Shown here piece after piece: positions 46,724 to 56,300 of a stretch of DNA of 64,000 nucleotides. The position numbers and the translations under genes are program-made. The stretch's first letter is position 1, and every line of letters begins with the position of its first letter. The notes under the pieces were generated by a model that made no database searches, was not told where the DNA came from, and saw only the letters and a program-made list of their open reading frames with translations. The DNA is from Candidatus Lindowbacteria bacterium RIFCSPLOWO2_12_FULL_62_27 (GTDB lineage: Bacteria; Lindowbacteria; 2-12-FULL-62-27). The stretch is taken from contig MFPR01000014.1 in NCBI GenBank assembly GCA_001784175.1, positions 11,797-75,796 of the forward strand, written 5' to 3'.

Positions 46724-46758
46724 GGGCAATTTTCGTACTTCCTGTACGAAAATTGCCC
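46724..46758. repeat. Perfect 15-bp hairpin
   Basis: GGGCAATTTTCGTAC, loop TTCCT, then its exact complement. It is flanked by direct repeats of GGGACAATACATCCCTG at about 46689 and 46766. It is upstream of the YfhO gene, so it could be part of its leader. Confidence 0.9.
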
Positions 46759-46784
46759 TGCTCCAGGGACAATACATCCCTGTA

Positions 46785-46841
46785 TGCCGGAGGAGGGACT
46801 TGAACCCACACGGGGGGTGACCCCCACGGGATTTTGAGTCC
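46785..46841 (-). pseudogene. 3' half of a tRNA-Leu(CAA) (fragment)
   Basis: On the minus strand, the sequence from the anticodon loop (CTCAAAA) through the variable arm and T arm to the 3' end (GGTTCAAGTCCC, CTCCGGCA) closely matches the intact tRNA-Leu at 47128-47212, but the 5' half is absent: beyond 46841 the sequence is unrelated and the acceptor and D arms cannot form. The variable arm differs (GTGGGGGTCACCCCC), so it derives from a related isoacceptor. Such 3' halves are typical of attachment sites left by integrases. Confidence 0.75.
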
Positions 46842-47062
46842 ATCCAGCGGCGGTGGCTATTGACCACCAATATGCGTAATCGTAGGAAAATACGGGGATA
46901 AAAGCAATATGCATTTATGCTATGAGTTCCTTTTTGCACAATGGTATCGAATAGTTTTGGCAAAGTATTGGCAAAGTCATTTTCGCGAATGAATCGGGTT
47001 GGCCACCGTATGCGATTCCCTCTTTTCTATTTCAATATTCCTGATAAGATTCGTGTGGTTGT
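46842..47062. other. AT-rich intergenic stretch with no recognised feature
   Basis: 221 nt without a plausible gene. The base composition is much richer in A and T than elsewhere in the window. I see no convincing promoter pair or coding frame. Confidence 0.6.
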
Positions 47063-47127
47063 CGTCCCTGCCTGACAGAATGACATCCATGTCATTCGAG
47101 GGCAGGGACGTAACCATCCATGGTTAC
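47063..47127. repeat. Cluster of perfect palindromes abutting tRNA-Leu
   Basis: An outer stem CGTCCCTGCC (47063-47072) pairs with 47101-47110. Inside it, GAATGACAT-CC-ATGTCATTC (47078-47097) is a 9-bp palindrome, and directly after comes GTAACCAT-CC-ATGGTTAC (47110-47127), ending at the first base of the tRNA. Both inner hairpins share an ATCCAT core. Confidence 0.85.
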
Positions 47128-47212
47128 GCCGGAGTGGCGGAACGGCAGACGCGCTAGACTCAAAATCTAGTCCGGGTCACCCCGGGTGTGGGTTCAAGTC
47201 CCTCCTCCGGCA
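47128..47212 (+). tRNA. tRNA-Leu (anticodon CAA)
   Basis: 85 nt. Acceptor stem GCCGGAG / CTCCGGC, D arm with TGGCGGAACGGCAGACGC, anticodon stem CTAGA with loop CTCAAAA, a long class II variable arm (TCCGGGTCACCCCGGG), and T arm GTGGGTTCAAGTCCCTC. Discriminator A at 47212; CCA is not encoded. Confidence 0.95.
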
Positions 47213-47224
47213 ATTTCAAATATC

Positions 47225-48379
47225 CTATTTTACAAGAGAAGGGCGTTTCGGAAACCCCGGAAACGTCTGCTCCACCGCACGGTCCTGTTCCGCCGCTCGC
47301 GTGGTTTCGGTGAGCGTTTTTTGTTCTTCACGAGTCGCCGTCGCTGCGGGCTGGTCCACAGTTTCTGTGGAGACGGTGGCCGCATCTTTTTCTGAAGCGG
47401 ACATACCCGCCGGCGTCACATCCGGCGTCGCATCTTTGGCGAGCTTCTGGTCCGCGTCCACGATGCCGGCCGGATCCTGAGCGTCGCGGATTTCGACGGA
47501 GTGCCCTTTTCCGGCGTCCTGAACAAAATCCATGGTTTTTTCGTCCAAAAGACCGATGTCCTTTTCTTCCGCGGCGCCGGCTTCCATGATGGCATTCTCA
47601 TTTTCCTGCAACCACTGGTTAAACTCACCGACGGCCTCTTTGGGAGTCTCTTCCGTACCGATATCACGTCCCGCCTCATCGGAGCGGTCTTCCTTGTCTT
47701 TTTCCGGCCTGCCGCCCTCATCCGCTTTTTCGCCTTTCTCATCCTTCTCGGACTTCTCATTCTTCTCGCCCTTCTCGTCGTCCTTTTTCTCCTTATCCTT
47801 GTCTTTGCCCCCTTCCTCTCCCCCTGCCTTTTGTGGGCTTAGGCCCAGGACTTCCTTCATCGCCCCCGGTAATTTGTTCGGATCCTGCGGCGCCATGAAT
47901 CCATGGCCTTCGAGCATCTTCATCTCCGTGCCGGTTTGCGGGAAATGCCCCACCTCCTGCTTGCTTCCCCGGATGCCGGCAACGGCGCTCGGCGTGGTTA
48001 CGTTGAACCGATTCTGTTTTCCGCTTTTCGCATTTACTTCCGTGACGACTTTGCCGACCTGAAGGAATAGTTCCGTATAGAATTTTTGGGAGTCCTCAAC
48101 CGTGCGCCCGATCACGAATTGGGTCATCGGTGTGATTTCGGTCAAGCTGTTCTCAAATGAAAGAACGGCGCTTCCGGAAATGCCGGTCGATATTTTGTCG
48201 CCGGGTTTTATCGGCATCCCTTTTGCGGCTTTCTGCCACTGCTTTTCGCCCCGCCGCATGATTTCGACGTTGCCTGTTACATCCGTCAGGACTCCAGTCA
48301 TGATCTCCGCGGCCGTCGCGGGCAAGACTAAATTCACGGCAAATAAAATAAACAAGGCCATGGTGAGTGTCCTATTCAT
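47225..48379 (-). CDS. Exported FecR-domain protein with long charged linker
   Basis: 384 residues from the ATG at 48379, overlapping the upstream stop by 8 nt. A signal peptide (LTMALFILFAVNLVLPATAAE) precedes a FecR domain (VLTDVTGNVEIMRRGEKQW, GMPIKPGDKISTGISGSAVLSF, FNVTTPSAVAGIRGSK), whose final TPSAVAGIRGS motif is typical. Then follow about 60 residues made nearly only of Lys, Glu, Asp and Gly (a flexible linker) and an acidic C-terminal part. Such FecR proteins are usually periplasmic. It is the last gene of the operon led by the giant surface protein. Confidence 0.8.
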   Translation of the reverse strand: MNRTLTMALFILFAVNLVLPATAAEIMTGVLTDVTGNVEIMRRGEKQWQKAAKGMPIKPGDKISTGISGSAVLSFENSLTEITPMTQFVIGRTVEDSQKFYTELFLQVGKVVTEVNAKSGKQNRFNVTTPSAVAGIRGSKQEVGHFPQTGTEMKMLEGHGFMAPQDPNKLPGAMKEVLGLSPQKAGGEEGGKDKDKEKKDDEKGEKNEKSEKDEKGEKADEGGRPEKDKEDRSDEAGRDIGTEETPKEAVGEFNQWLQENENAIMEAGAAEEKDIGLLDEKTMDFVQDAGKGHSVEIRDAQDPAGIVDADQKLAKDATPDVTPAGMSASEKDAATVSTETVDQPAATATREEQKTLTETTRAAEQDRAVEQTFPGFPKRPSLVK

Positions 48380-48935
48380 TCCGCGCCACCTGCTTCGCCA
48401 TCGTCTGGGCAAGTTTGCTGACAAACCCCAGAAGATCCTTGCCGGAGACCACGTCGTCCGGAGACCGGTCTGACGGCAACAGGCCCAGATAAACAGCCTG
48501 TCTCACCGCATAACGCTGGCTGCCCGGAAAAACGCGTGCCATGACGCCGCCCTTCAACCGGAGCGCATCGATCATCATGTGCGCGAGATTGCCGGTGGTC
48601 AGGCGGCTGTTTCGAATCACGGCGACATCCTTGCGAAATTTCACGCCGCTCTCCGCCAGAAACCTCAACTCGGATTCAATCCTCTCAGGCCCGTCGTATC
48701 CTCCCAGCCGGGCAAGAAGCCGCACGGCGTCTTCGACCGTCGCGGTTTCCTTCCTGAAAAGCGCGGCATAGAACTCCGATTCGGACGCGGCAGATGCCGG
48801 AGAAAGTCCGATCCACCCGAATAGTAAAATGACCGTGATCGCCAGAGCGCGCGACGCCATGGACGGCGTCGTACCCGGAGTCGGAGATTCTGCGACACAC
48901 GGACGTGTCGCAGCCGACGGAGGGTGCGTTTTCAT
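48372..48935 (-). CDS. Small exported protein of unknown function
   Basis: 187 residues from an ATG at 48935 that overlaps the beta-barrel gene stop by 4 nt; the Met at 26 (48860) begins a cleaner signal peptide (RALAITVILLFGWIGLSPASA). The mature part has two amphipathic regions resembling S-layer/helical repeats (ATVEDAVRLLARLGGYDGPE; VRQAVYLGLLPSDRSPDDVVSGKDLLGFVSKLAQTMAKQ). No domain recognised. It lies between the outer-membrane protein and the FecR protein, and is likely part of the same envelope unit. Confidence 0.65.
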   Translation of the reverse strand: MKTHPPSAATRPCVAESPTPGTTPSMASRALAITVILLFGWIGLSPASAASESEFYAALFRKETATVEDAVRLLARLGGYDGPERIESELRFLAESGVKFRKDVAVIRNSRLTTGNLAHMMIDALRLKGGVMARVFPGSQRYAVRQAVYLGLLPSDRSPDDVVSGKDLLGFVSKLAQTMAKQVARNE

Positions 48936-50380
48936 AAATCGAGCGAGAACTTCAGGCGCATATAATTTTCAGCCCCGCGGTTCGTATACGCGGGGCCGGG
49001 CGAGAACCGGCCGAATTTGAACTGGTAGCTGATGTCCACGGCGGCTTTCCAAGCGACCGTCATGTCAAACTCCGAGCCGATCTTGCGAGACGATCCGGCG
49101 CCGGACGAAATGTAGGGATCCGACGTCACACCGGATGCCTTATCGCGCGAGTAAAGGTAGTACGTCGGCTGAACGGACATATCCGACCACAGCCGGTTGG
49201 CAGACCATCCAAACGGTTTCACGCTGGCGCCGAATTTGTAGACTTGGATATTGGTCAGCTGCGGGGCAAGCGCATATCCGAGCGTCAATCCGCCAAACGA
49301 GATGAACCGCTCATCCTTGCCGGCCGTGCTTCCGCCGAATGACGAGTTTGCGCTTCCCTGGGCGTCGCCGTCGCCGCTGCCGGCGGCGTACTCGACATAG
49401 AAACTGGGCGCCATGGCCGTCGCGAAGTAATACCGCAACCCTCCGTCGATCGCGCTGGATGAAATGCTGACTTTTGTAGTTCCGCCCGATGGATACGTTT
49501 TGCCGGACTCCTGAATATACATCGACCAGTATCGCAGATTGCCGATCACCCGTCCCTCAAATCCCAACCCGTAATAGAGCGAATCCAATTGATGGGGTTG
49601 GCCGGTTGCGGGATTGACGGATTCGTCATTCCGGTCCTGATTCATAAGCCCGAACAGATCCAGTGTCTGGGTCTTCATGAATTTCACTTTCCATTCCATA
49701 CCGTAGAACCAGCGTTTGGTCCGGCCCGATCCCGGTGAGAAATTGTCGATGTTGTCATCTGAAGGATTCTGCCGGGCGAAAAACACCTGAAACTCATTGA
49801 TCCGTGAAAGGGCCTTGTAATGCAAACCGTCAACCGTGAGTCCAAACGATATGCCGCGTTCGACCATGACGAACTGCCGGCCGAGCGTGATCTGATGTTT
49901 CCAGCCTCCCGCCGGATACTGTTGTTGCAGATACAGGAGATCGACCGCCGGTCCCACCATATCCCGGCGCCGGACTGCGCCTGTTGGCGTGGAATTGAGA
50001 GACTGGGTGGCTTTCATGCGCGCGTAAAATTGCGTCTTGCCTGACCGGCTGGCGACGTTGGTGAAAAATCGAAAATCGTTCTCCCACGTGTGGTCGAGGG
50101 AATCCTGCGCGGCCACATTCCTGTCGTTTTCGTCAGACGACGAATAAGATGGCGCGTACCAGCCGCCGAAATTCATGCGCCAGCCCAAACCGCGTGCGAG
50201 GCCGCGCGTGACCCATGAGGAGCTTCCCGAAAAATCCTGTGTGCGCTTGAGTTCGTCGAGCGTTTCAACCCGCTCCCGGCGGAGTTCTTCCTGGGACATC
50301 TGCGCGTATGAGCCGGCAGAAACCATGAGCCAGAAGCCGGCAGCCAGAATGAAAATCCCGATTCTGTATTTGACACTCAT
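48932..50380 (-). CDS. Outer-membrane beta-barrel protein (alginate-export-like)
   Basis: 482 residues. A signal peptide (IGIFILAAGFWLMVSAGSYAQ) is followed by a barrel of alternating aromatic/polar strands: WRMNFGGWYAPSYSS, WENDFRFFTNVASRSGKTQFYARM, HQITLGRQFVMVERGISFGLTVDGL, YGLGFEGRVIGNLRYWSMYI, and the end NYMRLKFSLDL. The GRQ..V...G...DG motif resembles the alginate-export (PF13372-like) porin family. It starts with a 4-nt overlap (ATGA) with the giant gene's stop, so the two are cotranslated; it could be that protein's export channel or a surface anchor. Confidence 0.75.
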   Translation of the reverse strand: MSVKYRIGIFILAAGFWLMVSAGSYAQMSQEELRRERVETLDELKRTQDFSGSSSWVTRGLARGLGWRMNFGGWYAPSYSSSDENDRNVAAQDSLDHTWENDFRFFTNVASRSGKTQFYARMKATQSLNSTPTGAVRRRDMVGPAVDLLYLQQQYPAGGWKHQITLGRQFVMVERGISFGLTVDGLHYKALSRINEFQVFFARQNPSDDNIDNFSPGSGRTKRWFYGMEWKVKFMKTQTLDLFGLMNQDRNDESVNPATGQPHQLDSLYYGLGFEGRVIGNLRYWSMYIQESGKTYPSGGTTKVSISSSAIDGGLRYYFATAMAPSFYVEYAAGSGDGDAQGSANSSFGGSTAGKDERFISFGGLTLGYALAPQLTNIQVYKFGASVKPFGWSANRLWSDMSVQPTYYLYSRDKASGVTSDPYISSGAGSSRKIGSEFDMTVAWKAAVDISYQFKFGRFSPGPAYTNRGAENYMRLKFSLDL

Positions 50381-53300
50381 CTAGCCACCGCCAGCTTGTC
50401 GACGAGTTTCGTGCCGGGCGTTTCGAGGATGTAAATGTAAACTCCCGACCCGACTTTCTGGCCAAACCGGTTGGTCGTATCCCAGATGACCAGATTGGAT
50501 CCGGGATTTCCCTGGTGCTTGAATTCCCGCACGAGCCGGCCGCCGACATCGTAGATTTTCAAAGTCACGTCACCGGCCACCTGCAGATTGTATTTGAACG
50601 TCATGCTGCCGGTTGTACCGTCCGGCCCGGGATTGGGGTATACGAACGTCTGGCTCTTGTCGAGATTGGGCGACAAAAACGCGCCCAGATATTCGGGCAA
50701 TCCCACCGCGACTGTCAGTTTCAACGACGATCCGGCGGCAAGAACGGCGGACGAGGATTTGCGCAGATTCACCGGCCCTTGCGGCAAACCCACGAGATAG
50801 GCGCCGTATTTTTCCGGCACGGATTCAAGATTGTTCCAATTTAACAGGATGTTGTCCTTCAAATCGCTCGACACACCCAATGACCAGCTCCTGGCGGTTG
50901 TCACCGGTTCCGCGTAGGCCGCCGCGAGTCTGTTGCCGTTCTCTGCCACAACTCCAAGCGAGACAAAATTGCTAGCCACCGGCGGCGGCTCGTATCGTTC
51001 AGCGGCGGTCGCTTCTTCCGCTTTTGAAACGACGCCGATATAATTCTGAAAATCCTGCATGCCGCCGGCCGCGGCGGTAAGTTGGATCGTCCAGTTCTGG
51101 TCCGACGCGGCATCCTGCTGATAGACCGCCGACAAAAGTTTAGGCGCCTGATTGAGAACCTCGGCGGCCGTTTCGGGTGGAACGGATGGGTTGGGATAAA
51201 TCGTCATGTTGCAGGCTTTTTTCGCGTACATAAAAAATCCGACCGTCGGTTTCAAATGTATTGCCGACAGGGATGGCCGATTGATATCCGGACCCCAAGT
51301 ATAGTCACTTGATCCGTTCCACCAATAGACAGCATTCTGGATTAATCCGGCGGCCTCGGCCTTGGCCGGCGTTAGTTTTTTGTCGCCGGTATCAAACCGG
51401 ACATCCGAGTCCCAGCTCACATAGAAATACTGCCCGCTGCCGACCTGATGCCAACCAGTCTTGAGGGCCACCGTTATGGTGTCATAACCGGCGGTTCCCT
51501 GGAAATCGATCGTGCCGCTCGCATTTTGCGGATCAAAGATCCAGTACCCGCGGCCGCGAACCAGCGCGGAGGGCGTGACATAGTCGCGTTCTCCTGCCGC
51601 CGTTCCCGCATCCTGATTCCATTCCCCGATGTTGGAGAGCGGAAATTTGGCTTTGATCGCATTCTGAACATCCGCGACCGTCAGCGACTTGTTGGGCGCG
51701 ATCATCTTGAACACCGACTTGGATATCTCGAGTCCGTCCGCATACGCCACAAAAGCATCCTTGAGCGCGGAGTTCGACGCAACGGTAACAGCGACATGGT
51801 AGGGTCCGCGACGGGCGCCGAGCGTCAGCGTGTCACAGGCCATCCCGCTGTTGTCCGTGATGACGGTACTCAGCGCCAGACTCGCTCCCGCGCCGCCCGC
51901 GGGGACGGCGATCGAGAACGTCACGGCCTGGCCCGGGACGGGATTACCGGTGTCGTCTTTCAACACGACGCAGAGCGGGCTTGGCAAGATTGTGGAGTGC
52001 GTGCCCAACTGGTGGTTGTTGAGAAGAATGATCTTTGTCGGCAACCCCGGAACCGCAACCCTGAACCGCCTCGACGTAGAGTTCAATCCGACATTCCGCA
52101 ACCGGTCAATGGCCCGGACACGCCAGTAATACGTGCCGTCGCTAAGATTGGCCACGGTGTCGCTCGTCCTGCTTGCAGAAACCGTGTCAGCAAACAGCAA
52201 ACTCGAAAATGTCGGTGAGCTTGAAAGCTCCAACACGTAAGAATCGATCCCAACACTATCGGCAAGATTCTTCCACGACAGAACCGGTCTCGATGTCGTC
52301 GTTTCCTGTTGATCCGCCGGCGAGGCCAACTCCACCCTGTCGGCGTGGGTGTCCAGCAGAAAGACGCGCACGGCGGTATCGACCTTCCCGACCCGGTCGC
52401 GGCCGATGACCCGCCAATAGAATGTGTCCTCGCTTGAAATCCTTCTGACGATGCTTGCGGCGCTCGTATCCACCACGCTGTCTGTGAGGACGGAGAAAGA
52501 CGCCGCGTTCGACATCTGCCAAGTATACGTCTCGGCGTCGTCCGTCGACCACGAGAACGTCAAAATGGCCGACGTCGTTTCCAATCCGTTGCCGGGCGAG
52601 GCAAGAATAATCTTCACGCCGGTATCAAACCGGAAGGCAAAGGTCGTCGAGTTAAGACCAATGTTTTTCAGATGATCCACCGCGCGCACGCGCCAGTAAT
52701 ATGTATCCTCCTCGGTCAACGCCGGTACCGTATCGGTCGTCAGCGAGCCGCGGACGGTATCGACAAAGACAAACGACATAAACGCGGATGTCCGGGAAAC
52801 TTCCACGACGAAACTGTCGATCCCGACACTGTCCGACACACTCTGCCATGTGAGCGCCGGCTTGGTATCCACGATCGCAACCCCGTTTGCGGGCGATACC
52901 AGCGTCACTTGAACGACAAACGTGTCGATGACCAGGCCGCGCGGCGACGAGTAGGAACTCAGGTTTCCGAGTTTATCGATGGAACGAATGCGCCAGTAAT
53001 AGGTATCGTTGGCAGACAGGATGAGCGTGTCGCTGGTCCGCGTGCCGACGATGGTATCGGCGAATACAAGAGATGAAAACGAAGGAGTCAGTGACACCTC
53101 AATCACGTAACTGTCGATGCCCACGCCGTCGATGACGGCGCCCCAGCTCACGACCGGTCGGACGTTGGTCGTCTCGTGGCCGTCGGCCAGCAGCAGAGAC
53201 GAAACCGCCGCCGCATCCGTATCGACAACCAGCCGGCGGGACGGCGGCGAATCAAGTGTGTTTCCGAGTTTGTCGATTCCTCGCACTCGCCAGAAGTACG

Positions 53301-56300
53301 TGTCGTTATACAGGCCGGTCAGCGTGTCGGTCGTGCGGTTTGAAGCCACGGTGTCAACGAACACCAGCGTCGAAAACGCCGTTGTCTTGGAAACTTCAAC
53401 AACGTAGAAATTAATACCGACACTGTCGGCGAGAGAGAACCAACTGACAACCGGTTTGACGTTCGTGGTTTCATGCGCATCGGCCGGCCGGTCCAGCAAA
53501 ACCTGCCCGGCGGATGTATCGACAACAAACCCTCGTGCCTGGGAATTGGCTCCAATATTTCCAAGCCGATCTATGGCTCGGACACGCCAGAAATATGTGT
53601 CATTATAAAGGTTCGACAGAGTGTCGCTGGTTCGCAGTCCCGAAACGGTGTCAGTAAAAATGAGAGCGGTGAATAACGTAGATTTGGACACTTCGACGAT
53701 GAACGAATCGATGCTGACGCTGTCTGCGAGGGCAACCCAGGACACAAGCAGTTTAGTGTTCGATGTTTCATACCCATCTGCCGGTGAAAGAATCGAAACC
53801 TGTCCTACAGACGCATCCAACATCACCGAGCGCGCCGCTGTCGTATCAACGGCGCCGTATGTGTCCTTCGCAATGACTCGCCAGTAAAATGTGTCCTCGT
53901 AGGGCAGATTTCGCACAAGAGCAGTTACTTTTGTATCGACCACGCTGTCTGCGGACGTAGAAAACGACGATGTCCTAGAGAGCTGCCAGGTGTAGGTTTC
54001 CGCCGTTGGAGAAGACCATTCAAACCTTAGCCATATCGAATTAGTCTCGTATCCGCTCGCGGGTGATATGGCGGTGACTGACACAACCGTACTTACCTTC
54101 GTGCCTTTCGTGTCGGTGAAAAACGATTGATTCATCCGCGTGGCGGCGTCAAATGAAGTGAGTCTATAAAAATAGGTGTTCCCAGCGGCGACTGCGGTGT
54201 CGATCCAGCTTGTGTCCGACGCACCCGCCGTCCAAACGAGATTGGCCGGATTGGCCCAGTTGTTGGTATCCGCCACATTGGTCAACCTGTATATGTTTAC
54301 GCCGGCGTGTCCCACGGATCCGCCGTTGGTTTCTTCATTGACTGTCGGAATCGTCCATGTAATTTGAATCTGGCCGGCGGTGACTGTATCAAGGATCACA
54401 GTTGCCGGAGGCGCCGGCGCGGTGGTGTCGGCGCCAGCAGATGTGTCTGCGGGACCGAGACGATAAGGCACATACGTGACAGAACCCCCTGCAGCGTTTT
54501 TCAATCGATTGGCTATCGCCAGCTCGTCGGTAGTGCTCCACCAGTTTCTGCTAAAATTCACTGTTTGGTTTGTTCCATTGAACACACCGCTGTCCCTGTT
54601 CACCGACGCTGGGGTAATGTTATTTTTCACGATTGTGTTGGCGGTGGATGTTCCATCCAAATAGAACTGATATCCACCATTAGAATCTGATGCATTTTGA
54701 ACAAAAACATTCGTTTCTGCGGAACTCAAATAGTACCCATGACTGAAATTGCTCGTGCTCGAGTTGTTGGAAAGAACATTTGAACTGGAGGTTGACAACC
54801 ATACCCCGAAATACGCGTTCTGATGGGCCCGGTTATTGTCCAATTTGTTGTTATTGCTTGCGCCATTCAGAAAAAAGCCGTATTGGGCGTTGCCTGCACT
54901 GTAATTGTCCATTAAAATATTGCTCGCGCACGAAATATTTAGAATAAATCCCGCCGCACTATTTCCAACGCTTTTGTTATTTTTTAGGATATTACTGTTC
55001 GCATTTTGCAAGAGAAAGCCGTAGGCGAGATTGTTTGAGCAGGTGTTGCCAATCAATGTGTTCATATTACTGTACGCGTTCAAAAAGATGCCGGAATTTG
55101 AATTGTCCACAACAAGGCAATTAATAATAGAATTCGAATCCGAATTATTGGTCAGGGTAATTCCCAAATCTCTGCTCAAACGAACCGTCACATTCTCCAG
55201 AGTCGAACTGTCAACGTTTACCCATTCGATACCGGCATGGTAATTGCGTATCCCAAGGTTCTTGACCAGAAGTCCTGATTGGGTGTCCGCAAATATTCCC
55301 TTGCGGCCCAAACTGCTATCGCCCCCCTCTAAAATTGTCGATGCCGAGTCCACGCCGATAATCGATATTCTATTTGTATCGATCACAATTGTTTCCGAAT
55401 ATATTCCGGCATCCACAAATATCGTGTCCCCCGATTTGGCTTTTTGAAGTGCTTTGGCAACGGATCGATATGGTTTCGAAGGCGAACCCTCGCCGCCAGT
55501 GTCAGATCCGAAAGCATAGGTGTAAGAATCTTCTACCACGTAACTGTCATTCACGTACCACTTCGGACCCGCATATGGGGCTGGGGTAGTGATCGCAAAT
55601 GTCTCTTCGGGCGCCCACACCGACCGCATCATGCCGCCGTCGACAGCCTGGACGGACCAGTAGTAGGCGCCTGCCGGCAAGGATCGGATGAGATAAGCGA
55701 AGGTGTCGTTCTGCACATTGCCGAGGATGGTGTTGCCGATTGAATCAGAGCTGTTGGTATCGGCGGCGACGATGTCGGCTTTGCCGGGGGCGGAACCGAC
55801 TCGCAGGTTGTACGTCATGGCATTGGCGGACGTGGAGTCGGTGGTGACTTTGGACCATGTGAGTACCATGGTATCACCCTGTAAAAACGATACGCCCTTT
55901 GGACTCAACAATGTCGGCATACTTGGTCTAATATTCATTGAACCGTTGGCATCGTTACGAAAGAGAATCAATCGATATGTTCCTGTACTTGATTGTCCAG
56001 AAACCGCCAAATCAAGGTCGCCGTCATTGTCGTAATCACCCCACTGAATTGAACTGTAATCGACACCTTGATTGACGCCCATGGGCTCTGCAACGTTTGT
56101 AAAACTATCGATTCCGTTATTCCTATAAATAATCACTCGCCTGCTTCCAGAGGCGGCAAGGTCAAGGTCTCCATCGTTATCGTAATCACCCCACTGAATC
56201 GAGCTATACGCAAGACCCACGTTCACGCCCAACGGTTCCAACACATTGATGAAATTATCACCGCCCGAGTTTCGAAATATAATAAACCGTTCACCACTTG

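Noticed and set aside
46785-46860. Second complete tRNA-Leu gene
   Set aside because: Only the 3' half matches; the acceptor 5' strand and D arm cannot be formed from the adjacent sequence.
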